From Gnetum montanum (Eukaryota; Streptophyta; Gnetopsida; Gnetales; Gnetaceae), in contig MNCI01026399.1 of the NCBI GenBank assembly GCA_015680685.1, positions 1,611,476 to 1,675,475 of the forward strand: DNA of 64,000 nucleotides. The letters run 5' to 3'. A program made the translations under genes and the position numbers. This document shows, one piece after another, positions 10,921 through 24,650 of the stretch (position 1 is its first letter; the number at the start of each line of letters is the position of its first letter). The notes beneath the pieces were generated by a model. The model ran no database searches. It saw only the letters and a program-made list of their open reading frames with translations, and was not told the origin of the DNA.

Positions 10921-11299
10921 TTAAGGTAATATCATTTAACATTTGATGCTTCAGATGAATTTCTAAATATTTCTCTATTTAGTTTCTCCTTTTTCTTAAT
11001 AGGAAGCTTATAGTAGGAAGTGAAAACCCATTTGGGTGCTTCTACATAAGGGCAAGGTCTAATTCTTTTTCTACTCTAGAGGGGAGGATTTCAAGATTAG
11101 TTGTAAGGATGAAAACATGAAAAAGGCATGCCTAAAATTGTTAGGTATTTATTTTTTGTTGTTTTATTACTTCTCCTTTTTAGAGTTCTTCTCTTCTTTT
11201 GTTCTCTAAATTTTTATTTTTAATATATTTATATTATTGGGTCTAACGCCCCCTGATATTTTGAAGGAAATGTTTATCTTTACTAAAATTAGATTTATG
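10921..11299. other. AT-rich sequence before the nested stack
   Basis: Probably the 3' tail of the LINE fragment upstream, with T-rich runs. No gene or regulatory site is recognised. The last bases, CAAAG (11300-11304), are the left target-site duplication of the level-1 element. Confidence 0.4.
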
Positions 11300-11304
11300 C
11301 AAAG

Positions 11305-12228
11305 TGATGAGTGGTGAATACCCCTATGCTCAAACAATACAAATCACTAAGCGTTCGCACATGATTTGATAGAATTCCACAGATCCTTTGTCTTCCAGTA
11401 CACTAGCCTCTAGGAAGTGAACTTGCCCTAACAATCATTCGTTGTCTTCCCAGTTACACTTGTGATATGAAAAGGTATGGTTAAGTGTAATCAAGGCATA
11501 TGATTTTTATTATTTTTATGTTTTATATTTTGGGTACTTAGAGTAAAGGATGGAAGGGATGAAGTAATTTAATTGCTAATTTAATCTAACTAACTAACCA
11601 ATGTCTAACTAATTCTAACATAAGCATTTGGTTCCACTTTTTGTACACATCCTAAACATGTATAACGTTACTAAATTACCAAACATTAAGCGTTACTAGG
11701 ATTACCAAGCATCATGTGCATGCTCAAAGTGGTTGTACTTATGTGCTCAATTAATTGCTGTTTAATCTAGCTTAATTTAGCTTAATTACCTAAGGAATTA
11801 AAGGAAAATGCATGAAACATTAAATGCATAAAGAAAATATTTAATCTAGCCAATGTGCTGCAAGGTTTATTAGAAAGCTCATCTTTATTGTTGCACACAC
11901 TACTATGCTCAAGTACAATAGTGCTCGAATAAAGATTCATACACTCAATGACTTGTGCTACAAGCACTCAGGGAAATATTCTAACTTTGGGGAAGAAAAA
12001 TTGCAAGAGCTCTACTACACTATGACAAAAAGAATTTCAAACCATGTGCCCAAGTGTTATATTTATGGGCTGGCACACATCCCAAGATATTAGATATTTG
12101 ACATCATTCTTGGTCCCCAATATTGGGAATCCAATATCAAGGCTCCGATATCAAATTTCTTGGTTCTTGATATTTGGTATCCGATATCAGGGCTACGATA
12201 TCATATCCAAATAAAATACACTTCATCA
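11305..12228 (-). repeat. 3' LTR of level-1 element (924 bp)
   Basis: It starts TGATGAGTGG and ends CACTTCATCA. GATATC-type palindromes lie at 12085-12205. Immediately to the right, read on the minus strand, is a short polypurine tract 'ATGGGGGTA' abutting the LTR, as expected for a plus-strand priming site. Confidence 0.85.
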
Positions 12229-12917
12229 TACCCCCATGATTGAATGAAAACTCATCCTTGAGTGAACAAAAGGAGGAACAAGTCCCTTACAAAATATTAA
12301 AAAGGTACGGTATTATTGACTAACATGCAACTAACTTAGAAAAAATAGATTGATTTTAAGTGCCCAAGTGTACAGATTTACAATCTTTTACAAAATTAGT
12401 TGTTCATGACAATAAAATTAAACACCCTAGCCAAAATTGACATCCAACTCCTATGGCAACAAGAGATCGAGGGAGAAGATTCAATGATCATGAAGGGGCC
12501 TTGTTGCATGGTGTTGCTACTTATTCCTTGGTGAAGATAGTCTTGCTTCTAGTCCACACTTCCCTCTACAATCACAACAAAATCATGGATTAGTATGCAA
12601 TGTGTGACTTATATCTCTTAGGTACCTTGTCTCATCGACAGTTACACTTGGCTAGGTTGTGATTATGGTGGATTTCTATGACTATTAGAGTTTGTGGAAA
12701 GGGTTTAACTTCATGGATTGAGATGTTAGTGTTAGTTCTTAGTTAATCCTTTGTGGGAGTTAGAAAAATTTGAAAAAATTAGATGTAAAGAAAAAAAAAA
12801 CTTGAGTGGCCCTCACAACATAGAGTGTGCCTCTACTAGTGAGAATAAAAAATGGGCTGAAATGGGTAAGCTATTCATCATTAAATGGTTGAAGAGGATT
12901 AAAGCATTGACAACAAC
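12229..12917 (-). other. 3' end of level-1 3' UTR
   Basis: It is homologous to 28083-28560 in the level-3 element ('GAATGAAAACTCATCCTTGA'-like block near the LTR). It continues, after removal of the level-2 insert, at 54979. The open stretch at 12751-13140 crosses the insertion junction and is spurious. Confidence 0.6.
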
Positions 12918-13774
12918 TAATGAAGCATCAAAGTATCATGTTGATGGATCCCTATTGATGTGGCCTTGTCAACAGGTCCCCATTAACGTGGCCCCATTGA
13001 TGCAACTCATAATAAAGTTTATAGATATGTGTTCATCCACCATGTCTAAAAAAAGTCTTGTAATAGTTGTAGTAGAGCTCTTGCAGTTTTGTCATTTGAA
13101 GTTAGAATATTTTTTTCTGAGTGCCTGCAACAAGATTTAGAAAGTGTATGGATCTTTATTCAAGCATTAATGTACCTAAGCACACCAATGTGAATGGTAA
13201 TAAAGACAAGCCTTTTGATCAAACCTTGTAGCACTTGTAATATATTAATGATTGATTTTTACATTTACCATTTTCATTAATTATATGATTAATTAAGATA
13301 AATAAAACTTTAATTAATTAACTAATTAATTTAAATAGATTAAACACATAAGTACGACTGCTTCTAGCATAACATACAACACTTGGTAATTCCAGTAGTG
13401 CTTAACACTTGGTAACCCACCAGGGTTGTATGTGTTTAGGATGTGTACGAAAAGTGGGACCATATGCTTATGTTAGGATAGTTAGTTATTAATTAGTAAT
13501 CAGATTAGTTAAATTGGTTAATAAATTGAGTTTCAACTTGTTATCAATCATAGGAAAATAAAATATAAAATAATAAAAATCATGTGCCCCAATTACCCTT
13601 AACCATACAACTATGCTTCACAAGTGTAGTTGGGAAGACAATTATTGTCACAATTAGATTTCACTTCCTAGAACTTGCGTACTTAGGAACTTAAGGTGTG
13701 CAAAATTCGACCAGAATACATGTAAATGCTTATAATTTGTATGGTTGGGTGTAGGGTATACTCACTACTCAACA
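12918..13774 (+). repeat. 5' LTR of level-2 element (857 bp)
   Basis: It begins TAATGAAGCATCAAAG (3' copy TGATGAAGC) and ends ACTCAACA, one base before the primer-binding site. It contains repeated Asp-codon-like GATG/TCGATG words near 12950-13010 that parallel the GATATC clusters of the related LTRs. The block from 13187 on matches the other half of the 3' LTR at 54455. Confidence 0.8.
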
Positions 13775-13775
13775 T

Positions 13776-13793
13776 TGGCACCATTGTTGGGGA
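13776..13793 (+). other. Primer-binding site of level-2 element
   Basis: TGGCACCATTGTTGGGGA, a diverged tRNA-Asp-type site one base after the LTR. Confidence 0.8.
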
Positions 13794-13859
13794 AGTTTAG
13801 TTTGTTACATAAACTATCTAGGATTTTGTAAAAAATTATTTAACATCACTGGAATGAAC

Positions 13860-16250
13860 CATAAAGTCATATCATACATCAAAATAACTACAACAATTAT
13901 AAAAAAGTACATTGCATTTCTTATCTTCTAATACAAGATGTGTTATTTTCACAAGAGTGGTTCTCCATCCAAGTTTGACAGAGTAAATTAGCAGATACCT
14001 CAACAATACAAAGCAATATATGCTCATCCTAATGAGTATGTACCCAATTTCACCTTCATCATACACCAAGCTAAACAATTGTGGTGGTGAGACATGGAGG
14101 GCAACGTTGTGTTGTCACTTAATCGATCCATTCTTGCGATGCTCCAACAAACTCTTATGTAGTTGGGCATCCAAGGGCTTCATGCTGAATATGTTATGTA
14201 GGATATTGATGCCAGTGATTATCATGCCACTGATGCTCAATGTCTAAGGGATTGATAGTTAGAGTAGCATTATGAGTTTGCAAATGGGAAGTGGTCCAAT
14301 GATTTCTCATTCCTGATGTACCAAAAAGATGGTGGACAACCCTTCTCTAGAGTTTTTCCATATAGAGAGACTCCTCTTTGTGACTTTGATGAAGGAGATC
14401 AAAACCAAAATTTGTAGTCCATGATGCATAATCATAGTTCTAGCAAGAATAGATCCCATGGCAAAGGGGGATCCAATGAGGAGAGTTAAGGCAAGAAGCA
14501 TGATCACGATCATGGATGCAACCATTGAAGAGGGGATGGTAGCCACCGTGATGGTGCTAGTCCTCCTTCCTTTTCACCAACGTCATAATCTTCTTCCTCT
14601 TCTAGCTTTGAACATAATCGCAAGGGATGCAATCATGATGGAGGTGACCAAAGCGATCGAAATGATCATAGGGACCATCAAGCAAGTTAATATTTGATGT
14701 GAAGGCATTTAAGAGAGGCCCATGACCATGAATGAAGGGTTAGTAGAGGGAATCATAAACAGTAGGGTCATGGCTATGATGAGCCTTTAATCACCACCTA
14801 AAGCATGCTAAACATTGTAGAGGTAGTGAGAATTCTGACAAGGCATATGAAAGATAGCATAATTAAATGATTGGATATGAAAAACATCCCCAAGTTTGAG
14901 GGGGATATAACTCTGATCCACAAAATCATCTTTAGGCTTTTCTTGATGCATGTGCCCTACAAAACATAAAAAATGACTAGCAAAAGCTTAAGTTATTTTC
15001 CAAGACACATCAAAGAAGCAAAAAGCTAGTATCAGTCCTTGGAGTCGAAATCAATTTGTAGATGAAGTATGATTCTTGAACTATTCAATGACAAGTATCA
15101 AATGTACTCTTGAGTGTCCAATCTAAGAAGGCAGATCTAGGATTGGAAGAAAGGAATATATGAGTCCTTGGATTCTACCATGGGTAGATATTATTCCTTA
15201 TTACACCAATGCCCTGGTCATGGTTACTTTTAGCAAGAACAACTTCTCCACATCATAGATGGGCTTCACTTTGAAATGAGAAATCTTAGGATCTACACCC
15301 AAGGAAGACTATCAGAGTTAAGAGCCCATTAGATCCAAAGACTGATCAAGCAAGTAGCAAAAGAAGAAGGAGAGTTGAGAAAATGTAGAACTGTAGAAGA
15401 ATATAACTGAGATCCTTCCATTCGCAAGAGGGAGGTCCATTTTTATGACAGTGATGAGGAATCACCACTTGATGAGGTGGTGAACCAAAAAACCTTGTTG
15501 ATTCAAAAATTTACCTCTAAAATTTTGGCTAAGGTAGATTGGTTATGGGATTCTATGGATAGTAGATTTTAAGCTATTTTGAAAATTGTTGAAGAGTCTA
15601 AAGAATAAAGTAGTGATCGTGACCACAAGAGGAAAAGGGAAGCTGCATGTGCCAATCAAAGGGGTAAGGGTAAGATTGCTATCATAAAGGAAATTGCAAA
15701 AACTAAATTAGATAATGATGGTGGATGTGACATCTACCAATATAAACAACCTAAGGGATGTTGCCCCATCATGTTACACTTATAGGAGTTTGGGATGTAT
15801 GCTCTGAATCCATGACTAGCAAAAAGATAAACACCAAGAAGATTGCCTTATCCTTAAGGCAATCTTAGATAGTTCCATCAGCAACAACAATATTATCCAA
15901 GTAGAACTCCACCAAAATCATACGAGTAGTATCAATAGTCGTAGAAACCACAATCATGGTCATTGCCACTGCCAAGGTAGTAGTACCCTTATAGATAGCC
16001 AGATCCATATGGGTATTATGTTCAGCAACCGCTGTCTTCATGTGACTCTTCTAGTCACATTTCTCCTTTCCAATCTTACTACTATCATTTTGAATATTAT
16101 AGAACTCATTCTCCATGTTTTAGAAGGAATATCACATTCCATCCTTATCCTTCTCCTATTCTTGTACCTATTCCTCCATCCTTAACATAGCTACTACCTA
16201 CTTCATTCATGTAAGGTGAACTTCTAGCCTAGTTGCAATAACATAATGCT
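13860..16250 (+). pseudogene. gag pseudogene, level-2 element
   Basis: Capsid-like protein, no longer translatable. The N-terminal part around 13998-14260 matches the level-3 gag (Pro-Asn-Glu-Tyr-Val-Pro-Asn, then 'EGNVVLSLNRS'). The retrotransposon gag core is at about 14870-15330, with an 'LFNDKYQMYS' block and a Gln-Gly-Arg-Leu-Ser-Glu-Leu block. A charged linker at 15480-15700 contains 'AKVDWLWDSMDSRF', parallel to 'VKVDQLRNSIDSQF' of level 3. A His/Ser-rich, Asp-rich low-complexity region (14440-14700) is shared by all three Athila-like copies. Numerous stops and frameshifts are present. Confidence 0.65.
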
Positions 16251-16439
16251 ACCAGGTCCGTCAATCTAAAACCAGTTAATTAACTGAGTGGTTTGGAACC
16301 TCATGCATATAAAAGATCATTCTTTTGCCCAAAAACCCTACTAAGCCCTCATAGACTTAGGTAGTTGGTCACCCAACCCCTTTCATATTCTCTATAAACC
16401 ATTCCATCGGGAACCATTCAAACTAAATACTGCCCAAAA

Positions 16440-17020
16440 TCCATATTGTTATGCTCACTCATGTCGTATCTAATTAGATCCAAGCTAGCAACCTTTCCAA
16501 GAAATTAGTTGATACTAGGAGTCCTCTTATCTATTTACAGATTGTTGGGAATGAACCATGTAAAGCTCTTTTTGATTCAGGTTCCAATGCTAACTTGATT
16601 TCTCATGAGATGTATACTGCTTGGAACCTGTCGCCTCTCAAGAAGAGTAATATCATATTAGAATTAGTAAACTAGTCCATTATTGTTCTATTGGAATTGG
16701 TAGAAGACATTGTAACCACTATCTGTGGGTGGTCTTATCCTGTCAATTATCTAGTAATCAAGGTTGAGAATTGTAAGGGGTAATTCCCAACCATTATGGA
16801 AGGGCATGGCTAAGCATTGTTGATGCAAGAATGAACAACAGAGATCTTTCTTTGGAGATATTTAAGAAAAATGCATGTGGAAAGATTGAGGAAAAATGAG
16901 TTCCAGGCATCACGTATAGTAGTACAGGGTGCAATTGTGTGCAGAAACTCTGGTTTGTTAAACAAACATCTATTTCTGTATGTGGACATTGTAAACATGA
17001 AGCAAATATTCAAAGGGCTC
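16440..17020 (+). pseudogene. Aspartic protease pseudogene, level-2 element
   Basis: Contains 'ALFDSGSNANLISHEM', so the Asp-Ser-Gly active site is intact, followed by 'LVEDIVTTICGWSYP' and a broken 'PTIMEGHG' in place of the Ile-Met-Gly-Arg block. At least three stops. It is closely related to the protease ORF of element A. Confidence 0.75.
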
Positions 17021-17379
17021 TATATGCAATAGCCACAAAACAAGAGGGTACCTAGTGGCTGACCACTAATTCTGAAAATAGCATAGTGTGCATGGAACCT
17101 ACTGAGAGCCTGACATGTGCTTATGTCATAGGCATGGATGAACTAGAGTAAGTTTGTCACTAACTCTTTGATAATGAAAATGATGATACCAATTGGAGAG
17201 AGTTAGAGAGCCCCTAGAGTTGAAAACTATACTTGCTAGCCTGCAATATGCATTCTTGAAAAATGGCAAGCTAATCATACTTAATGCCAACACTTATCTC
17301 AAGAAAAAAGAAAAACTGTCAAAAGTGGTCAACAGATGGTCAACAAACTTTGCCTAGTCATATCTTGAACTCATTGGAA

Positions 17380-18290
17380 TTGATCCATGGATATGCCAAC
17401 ACCACATTTAGAATGATTCATCCATGAAGCCAAGGAGATAACTAGAATGGTGGTTGAACCTAAAATTGATGAAAATTGTCAAAGAGGGAATTGAGCAACT
17501 CCTTAAGGTAGGGTTCATCTACCCCATTGCGAATAGTAAGTGGGTCAATCCACTCATGATAGTTCCAAAGAGAGGTGGAAAATGGTGAGTTTGTATTAAC
17601 TTCAGGCTATTAAACATGACAACATTCAAAAATCACTTTCTGATGCCATTCATTGATCAAGTGTTGGACACCATATCTAGGCATTGATTATAGTGGCTAT
17701 AACCAAATCCATATTGCACTAGAAGATTAGTCTAAAATAACATTCATGAGTCCCTAAGGAATTTTTTCATATCAAAAGATGTCTTTTGATAGGTGTGAAT
17801 GCTCTTGCCACTTTCCAATGCCTAGTCTTAAGCATCTTTCAGCTACAAATTGGTAGCAAAGTGGAAGTCTTTATGGATTACTTCTCCACTTATGATGCTA
17901 CATTTCAGCAAGCCTTGGACTACCTTGAGCAAGTACTTAAAAGATGTATGGAAATAAACCTATGGCACAATTGGTAGAAGATCCATCTCATGGTCCAAGA
18001 AGGCATTGTATTGGGGCATAGAATTTTTCAATCAAGGACTAAAAGATAAGGGTCATTCAAGGAATAACTCACAAACCAGAAATCATTAAAAATGTTTGGT
18101 GATTCCTTGGACACACTAGCTACTATTGGAAATTCATAGAGAATTTCTCTAAGATTGCAAAATTATTGTTTGAGCTAACACAGAAAGATGCTCTATTCAT
18201 TTGGACCAAGGAATGCAAGAAGGAATTCTAGAGCCTTAAGCAGAAGCTTGTAGAGACTCTAATTCTATGAGCACTTTACTAGTCTAGACC
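17380..18290 (+). pseudogene. Reverse transcriptase pseudogene, level-2 element
   Basis: Blocks in order are 'SKWVNPLMIVPKRGGKW', 'CINFRLLN', 'HFLMPFIDQVLD', a degraded Gly-Tyr-Asn-Gln block near 17695-17710, and 'VFMDYFSTYD' at about 17865-17895, where the second Asp of the usual Met-Asp-Asp catalytic pair is Tyr. Frameshifts occur near 17790 and 17980. Inactive. Confidence 0.8.
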
Positions 18291-18670
18291 ATTTTATATC
18301 ATGAAAAATGCATCAAATTATGTCTTGGGAGCAATAATTACATAGTTGGATGATAATCAATGTCCATATTCCATCCACTATACAAGTCAAAACATTGTGG
18401 GTGCATAGTTGAATTGTACCACAATGGAGAAAGAACTAATGGTGGTGGTGTATGATCTAGAAAAGTTTAAGCACTATGTGCTTGGATATAAAGTGTTTGT
18501 GCACACTACATATAGTTTCATATGCTTCCTCATGAACAAGCCAATGGTAAGCCCCTGTGTCATACAGTGGTTGATGATATTATAGGAATTCGATCTTACA
18601 ATGGTAGATTAAAAGGGGACTGAGAATGTGGTCTCTGATCACTTGTCTCGGTTCTGATGGGATAACAAAA
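18290..18670 (+). pseudogene. RNase H pseudogene, level-2 element
   Basis: Follows the RT in order, with 'TTMEKELMVVVYDLEKF' near 18420-18470 and a closing 'NVVSDHLSRF'. Several stops. It is homologous to the level-3 RNase H that is split at 31759/48807. Confidence 0.75.
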
Positions 18671-18689
18671 AGGAGTAGAGCCCACTCTC

Positions 18690-19960
18690 TACCCAATTTC
18701 CTAATGAACTCCTCTTTGTTAGTGCAATTAATGAACAAGTACCTATAGAACCAAAATGATATGATGGCATCCGTACTTATCTTCTCACTTAAGAGATTCC
18801 ATAAGATTTGGACTACAGGAAGAAACAACAATTTCTTCATCAGGCCAAACACTTCATGGAAATCAATGGACACCTTTACAAGGTGTGCATTGATGGCCTA
18901 GTTCATTGGTGTGTACTTGATGCTAATCAACTACACATTTTCTAAGACACTCATGAGTGTCCTTGTGAGGGCCACCATGCTAGGAGACACATGACCATTA
19001 AGATCCTAATGGTAGGATATTATTAGCCAACCATCTTCAAGGATGCCCATCAATTTGTCCACTCTTGTGAACATTTTCAACGAGATGGTGGGATGATTGC
19101 ACGAATTGAGGGATCTCAATAGTGGATTCAACCACTAGAATGATTCAACATATGGAGCATTGAATTCATGGTCCCATTACACCCATGTTAAATGAAAAAG
19201 CATCACTTTTGATTATTGCATAATATGGGTAGAAGTAGTAGTTGTCATTGATTATAGCTACATGGTTTGTATAACAAAATGTTGTGAACAAGTTTGGGGT
19301 GCCACATGCATTTATTTCTGATAATGGAACCCATTTTATAGGTGCTAACTTTTGCAAACTTATGTAATGCTTGGGGGTTGAACATAAATTAACAACACCA
19401 TACCACCCCCAAACCAAAGGTCAAGTAGAAGTTACTAATAGGAAGATTATTCTAATGAGAACTATTAGTAAATATAGGAGAGATTGAAGCACAAAATTAA
19501 ATGATTCCCTCTGGTCATACCACTCAACATGGAAACATCCTGTAGGCTACTCTCTCTATGAATTGGTGTACAAAAAATTACCAACTCTATCTATCCAATT
19601 CGAGCTTCGTACACTTTCAATAGCCTATGACTTGGACCTTGACCTTAGCCTAGCACAAAAAGAAAGATTAATCAACTTGAATGTGCTAGATGAAAATCAA
19701 TTGGTAGCCTGATCCTTGAATGAATTGCACAAGGCATTCAATAAAAAGTGTCATGACCTTAGAATACTGAAAGAGAAATTTCAACTGGGAGATAAGGTCC
19801 TCTATTGGTACCCCACACATGTACCTTAATGAACTAAGTTTTAGACATTATGGAGGGACCTTATATAATTGATGAAACCTTTTCTTCTAGGGCCATGATC
19901 ATATACAAACTTGAAAGCCCAAACAAGAAGTAGTTGGTCAACATCCAATAGGTAAAGCCT
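18690..19960 (+). pseudogene. Integrase pseudogene, level-2 element
   Basis: The HHCC-type region lies at about 18950-19085 (His-Glu...Gly-His-His, then 'HSCEHF', where Cys-x2-Cys has become Cys-x2-His). The catalytic core at 19130-19470 has degraded Asp/Asp/Glu blocks, and the C-terminal part at 19560-19960 has 'LGDKVL'-like and 'NKK' segments matching level 1 and level 3. At least ten stops. Confidence 0.75.
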
Positions 19961-21500
19961 TTCCATGGGCCCAAGTAAGCCAATGCAACAAATGCCTTAA
20001 AAAATGAATAACCACGCTTAATTTTTTGGATCTCTTCCTACCAACTTAGTCATGGGGGAGATGGCCATCCATACTAATCATATACGTGGCTCCTTAGTTT
20101 TGCTATTTTTTATTTTACACATTTTTATTTTTGTAAATTGTTTATTTTACACCATTTTTATTTTTAAATTTTTTTCCTATTTTACATCATTTTTTATTTT
20201 ACACCATTGTTAGCACATTTAAATGTTTCTTGAATATTTTACACTTTATTATATTTTTTACTTTATTTTAGTGTGATTTTCTAATTTTTGTTAATAAATG
20301 TGTTTTGTGCCAATAGGGTGAGTGGTGCTATAGTTATTGCTAATGGTGGTTTGCGCTTAATATTTTTATTTGCTAATGTCTAGTTTTTATTTTTGAATTT
20401 TTGTATTGATGGCTAAGACATGGTTTCTTTTTCATGGAACAAGTAGTGAGTCCATGACGTCCACCCATCCAAAAATTTCTATGGTTTTTCTCATTTTGAG
20501 AATATGAGGTCCCTTTCATTAAATAAACCTTTAATAAAATTATGACCTTGGTGGTTTATAGAATTAGAAAGGATTTAAAGGTTTGCGCAGGATGTAATTT
20601 CAAGAGGACTCAATACTCTTTGCACACTTCTACTTACTTGGGTGCATTAGTATTTTCATGGATTATTTATCATTCCATGTCAACCAATAACAGGAAGTTG
20701 AATAAGTGTTTACATGGTGTCATTTCCATCCAAAAATTCTTTAAAAAAAACAAAATAAAACAAAATAAAATAAAATAAAGAAAACAAAGAAAAAAATGAT
20801 GGGAATTCAAAGCACACTCCTTAGAAAAATAAATGGGCTATAAGCACTAGTTACGGGACTAGAAAGACATGTTACCCATGCCTAAATGTCCCCTCTAACT
20901 AAGGCCCTCTCTCACTTCCTACTTCTCTTTTCTTCTCTTTAAGGAATGATGGTTGTTTTGTGGAAGCATTCTAGTGTCTCAAGGGGATGGATTAGTTTTG
21001 GAGTGATGATGCAAAGTGACTCAAAGTGGTTGGTTTTGATCTAGACTAAGGATGGATCTTCTCAAGTAATTTAATCAAAAATCCACAAGGGACTTGTGAC
21101 CTCAATTTGGAACTTCATTCCACCTTCTCCATCATCCATCCATGCTATCAATAACTCACCTCACTTTTGGTGTCCATGTTCTTATTCAGTGTCTCTGCCT
21201 GATGTACTTGAATTCTTTGGTAGAATCTTTTGGGTTTTGATCCTTAAATTTCATAAATTATTAATCACCTATGGGATCCATGGACTCCTTAGGTTCAGGT
21301 TATGCAAGGGCAAACAAGGCATGTACCTGTTATGGAGAGGATCCATTTGTATATCTCTTGGTTGGGTTTATTAAGCACCTTATCTCTAGGCATTATTGCA
21401 ATCAGAATCTTTTGTGAACCTATCTTTTGCATCTGACCATGTGTTCCTTTAACTATTTTCTTTAATTCACACACTCTCCATCAAAATTTTGAATTTTTGT
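19960..21500 (+). other. 3' UTR shared with the Athila-like relatives
   Basis: T-rich 'TTTTACACC'-type repeats (20080-20260) and the pyrimidine-rich block at 20885-20945 are the complement of 3' UTR sequence in element A, level 1 and level 3. No coding sequence is supported. Confidence 0.6.
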
Positions 21501-22180
21501 CCTTTCAAATATCCTCTTTAATGATTTTATCATATTCTTGGCTTTCCCGGAACTTCATAGATCCTAAATTCAATCAAAAATTCCTTATATTTTTTGAAAT
21601 ATTCAAATTCCAAAATTTTGTTTATGGACCCCATAAATGAGGCCATGTCGATGGAGCCCATGCATATATATGAGGTTCCATATACATGGACCTATCAATG
21701 TAGTGTAAAAATACTATATATATGGGTGATCCCCTTTAGAAATTTTCACATTTTCTCTCAAATGCCTAAGGAGTTTTTGCAATTTTTAGAGCCCAAAACC
21801 TTCTAGAGCCCATAATTTCCCAATTTTTTATCTGAATGACTTTATTCTTCGACCCTGTAGCTCCCAGAGGTAAGCTATTAGTCATGGGGGCCACAAACAT
21901 GTTGCTTTTGACAAAAAATTTTTGACATTTTTCTAACTCCCACAAAGATTTAACTAAGGAATCATCATTAAAATACCAAATTATGAGAGTTAAACCTTTC
22001 CAACAAGCTTTAGTAACACTTATAATAAAAAATCAATTAATTAATAAAATAATCAATCTGCCATGATCCAAATGTAGCGAAGTGTAACTAATTAACAAGA
22101 TAAGGTATCCAAAAATTTTAAGTTACACATTATATCTACTAATTCATAGATGTGTTGTGACTATAGATGATACCAAAAGG
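21500..22180 (+). other. Unassigned stretch of the level-2 3' region
   Basis: AT-rich, with no recognised domain or repeat. The relatives lack a clear counterpart, so it may be the beginning of the extra region described next. Confidence 0.35.
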
Positions 22181-24650
22181 TAAATACACATAGGAAAGAG
22201 GACTATCTCAACCAAGTGAAAAATGGCTAAGAATGAGAAGGGGCCAAGAATTGGCCTAGGAAGAACCGATCGCAACCCTTGCCATAGGATCTCTTAGGGA
22301 AGAGGTCAAAGTGGAGTCTATTTATCAGATTCTAGAACAAGTGGTAGTAATAGAACATTCCCACTAGGATGAGGCACTAGCTGAACTTGACAAAAGCATG
22401 TCTAAATCAAATTAAATCAAGGATGATCTAGAAAATAGTGTTTCAAGAGTTGAACTTTTGCTCTTTCTTGCAGCAAGCACCTAAGGAGGTACAGGACCAA
22501 CTAAGGACCTCTCCCATGTGGCCAATTATCACTTCCAGTAGGGAGTGGTATATGGGAGAGATGTTTCTATTTTGAAAAAATACCAGGCTAGTTCAATGGT
22601 CAAGATTAAGGACATTTTAGTGTTCTACTTGGTGCAAGACATTGCAGAGGCACTTGGGTTACTTGAAATTATGATGAATCTTGCCAAGATTCCAATGTAG
22701 GAAAATCCCAACATCAAAAAAGAATGGGTTTAGTGATGCTATGGTGTCAACAACAAAGAGTACAGTGTGCTCACACTAGTAGAAATAATCCATTACAAGA
22801 TTGTGTCCTTTCACCTAAATCCCATGGTGAGGCCTAGCAAGATCATTGCCTTTTCTGCCCATGAGTGTGATGCTCTGAGTGGAACTCGGTCAACCTTCCA
22901 TAGCTAATCTATTTGAAGATGGAGAAGTGCTTCGAGGAGAATGAATGTGGAAGGAAGAAAGTCCCCTTATCATGCCTCATTAGAAAACTATGTCAAAGGG
23001 AAGGAATAGTCTACTACACTAATGATTTTTTCTAATGCACTCCAATTACTAATTGGGTGGAGATGATGAAGGATAAAACTCCTATAACAACAATCCAAAA
23101 AGAGGAGCAGCAACTACTACCTCCACTTGCCACTCAAAAATTTATGTTGGATGTTTTTGCAACATCTCAATGGTTGCATGAGTACTGAGAATGACTCTTG
23201 AGCAAGAAACAACAACACGCAGGCATGAGTGGTGGAGATCCATCTGTGTACTAGCCTGTAATGAGTCACCTGAATGAGATGACTTGAATAGTTAGCTTGA
23301 TGGGAGGAAGTGGATCAAGTTTTCCTTCCCAAAAAATGTATTTGTTTGTGAGGTCAAATCCTAGCACCAGAGAGGTAATGATATCTTTCTTAGAATAGTA
23401 GCAACTCCCATAGATTTCTAGGAATTCCATGACCTTTTCAATGTGCTTAGAGGAGGCCAAAGAGGGAATAGTATTAGTGATGCAACATCAATGACAAGAA
23501 ATAGTAGTAGAGATGGTTGCTAAAAAAATCATTGAAACACTCAATGCACTTGTAATGTCTATACCAGACATCACTGCACTTAAAGATGTGTAGATGTTAG
23601 CAGGGATCATAAGCAGTAGACTAAGCCTAGCTTAGCATGAAAAATTGCTAGATTGACTAGTAGGAACCAAGTGACTACTTTTAGATATCTTTGACATTCT
23701 AGATAGTATGACTACAACCTAGTTAGAGCTACTAGAGGCAAGAAGTAATAATATTATATTGGAAGGGTAACTCAAAGTAGCCAAGAAGCTAAATGAATGC
23801 TTGGCTATGGAAGTTATTGAATTGAGAGCCTAGATTGCTAAAGCTTTTAAACAACTTCACACCAAGTTGAAAGGGGTTGAGGGTGTGATGAAGATGATGG
23901 TTTTCTATCGATCCTTGATAGAGGCTGCCTAGCATAAAATTCAAAAGGCCTTAGATCTTACCTGCTAGGAGAATGTTCAACTAACTGTAGAAACTCATTG
24001 CCTACAAAACATTGATGTGCATAGATTACAGTTGACTAATTTTATCCATTAATAGTAGGAGCAACTAGTCAAAGAAAATATAGAGTTAAGGAGATTGGTA
24101 GCTGAGAATAGAAACTACTCCATGGAGGAGGTTTGTGTCCTTCACCAAAAGACTACAATAGAAGTAGCTTCTTGGAAATTAGAGGCTCTCAAATTTGAGA
24201 GAGTCAAAGATCACTATAGAGACAAGGTTGGCCTACAGAAGGAAACAAATGAGAAACACATTCAAGTGGAAAAGCCAAAGGTGAATGAGATCCTCTTGCA
24301 ATAGCAACAATGATGCGAATTAAGGTAGTCCATCATTAATGGGATTGATTAGTACAATAAAGTAGAAATTCACCTAAAGAAGTTCTAGCTAGAGGAGATG
24401 ACTGAATATATGAAGCTTGCCAATATTTGGTATGCAAAACTAGCTATGTTGACTATCAGATGGCTGTGGTTAGAACTGGAGAAGTAGGTGGCTAGCTCAT
24501 ACTTGTTGTATGAGGTTGAGTTCAAATGTCATAAGGACACTAAACAAAAGCTTGTAAAGGCAAACACTAAACTCAAGGTTCTTAAGGGAAAATATATTGA
24601 TAAGAGATCCACTCCTGAGAGCCTAGCTAAAAGAATGAATGACTACTATT
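22180..24650 (+). pseudogene. Extra ORF (coiled-coil protein) downstream of pol, level-2 element
   Basis: The plus strand shows long coding-like stretches interrupted by isolated stops and shifts. Around 22540-22880 there is a globular-looking segment including 'MVKIKDILVFYLVQDIAEAL' and 'VLTLVEIIHYKIVSFHLNP'. Around 22905-23190 there is 'EKCFEENECGRKKVPLSCLI'. From 23760 to 24640 the sequence is rich in Glu, Lys, Leu and Gln with heptad-like spacing, the longest open piece being 24095-24304. A pyrimidine-TTGCAG acceptor-like site lies at 22470-22480. Additional ORFs between pol and the 3' LTR are known in the Tat lineage and some relatives. I do not recognise the product. The level-3 element has nothing comparable in its 2.1-kb 3' UTR. 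Confidence 0.4.

Noticed and set aside
12751-13140. 129-codon plus-strand ORF
   Set aside because: It spans the level-1 3' UTR and the level-2 LTR boundary at 12918, so it is a chance chimera.
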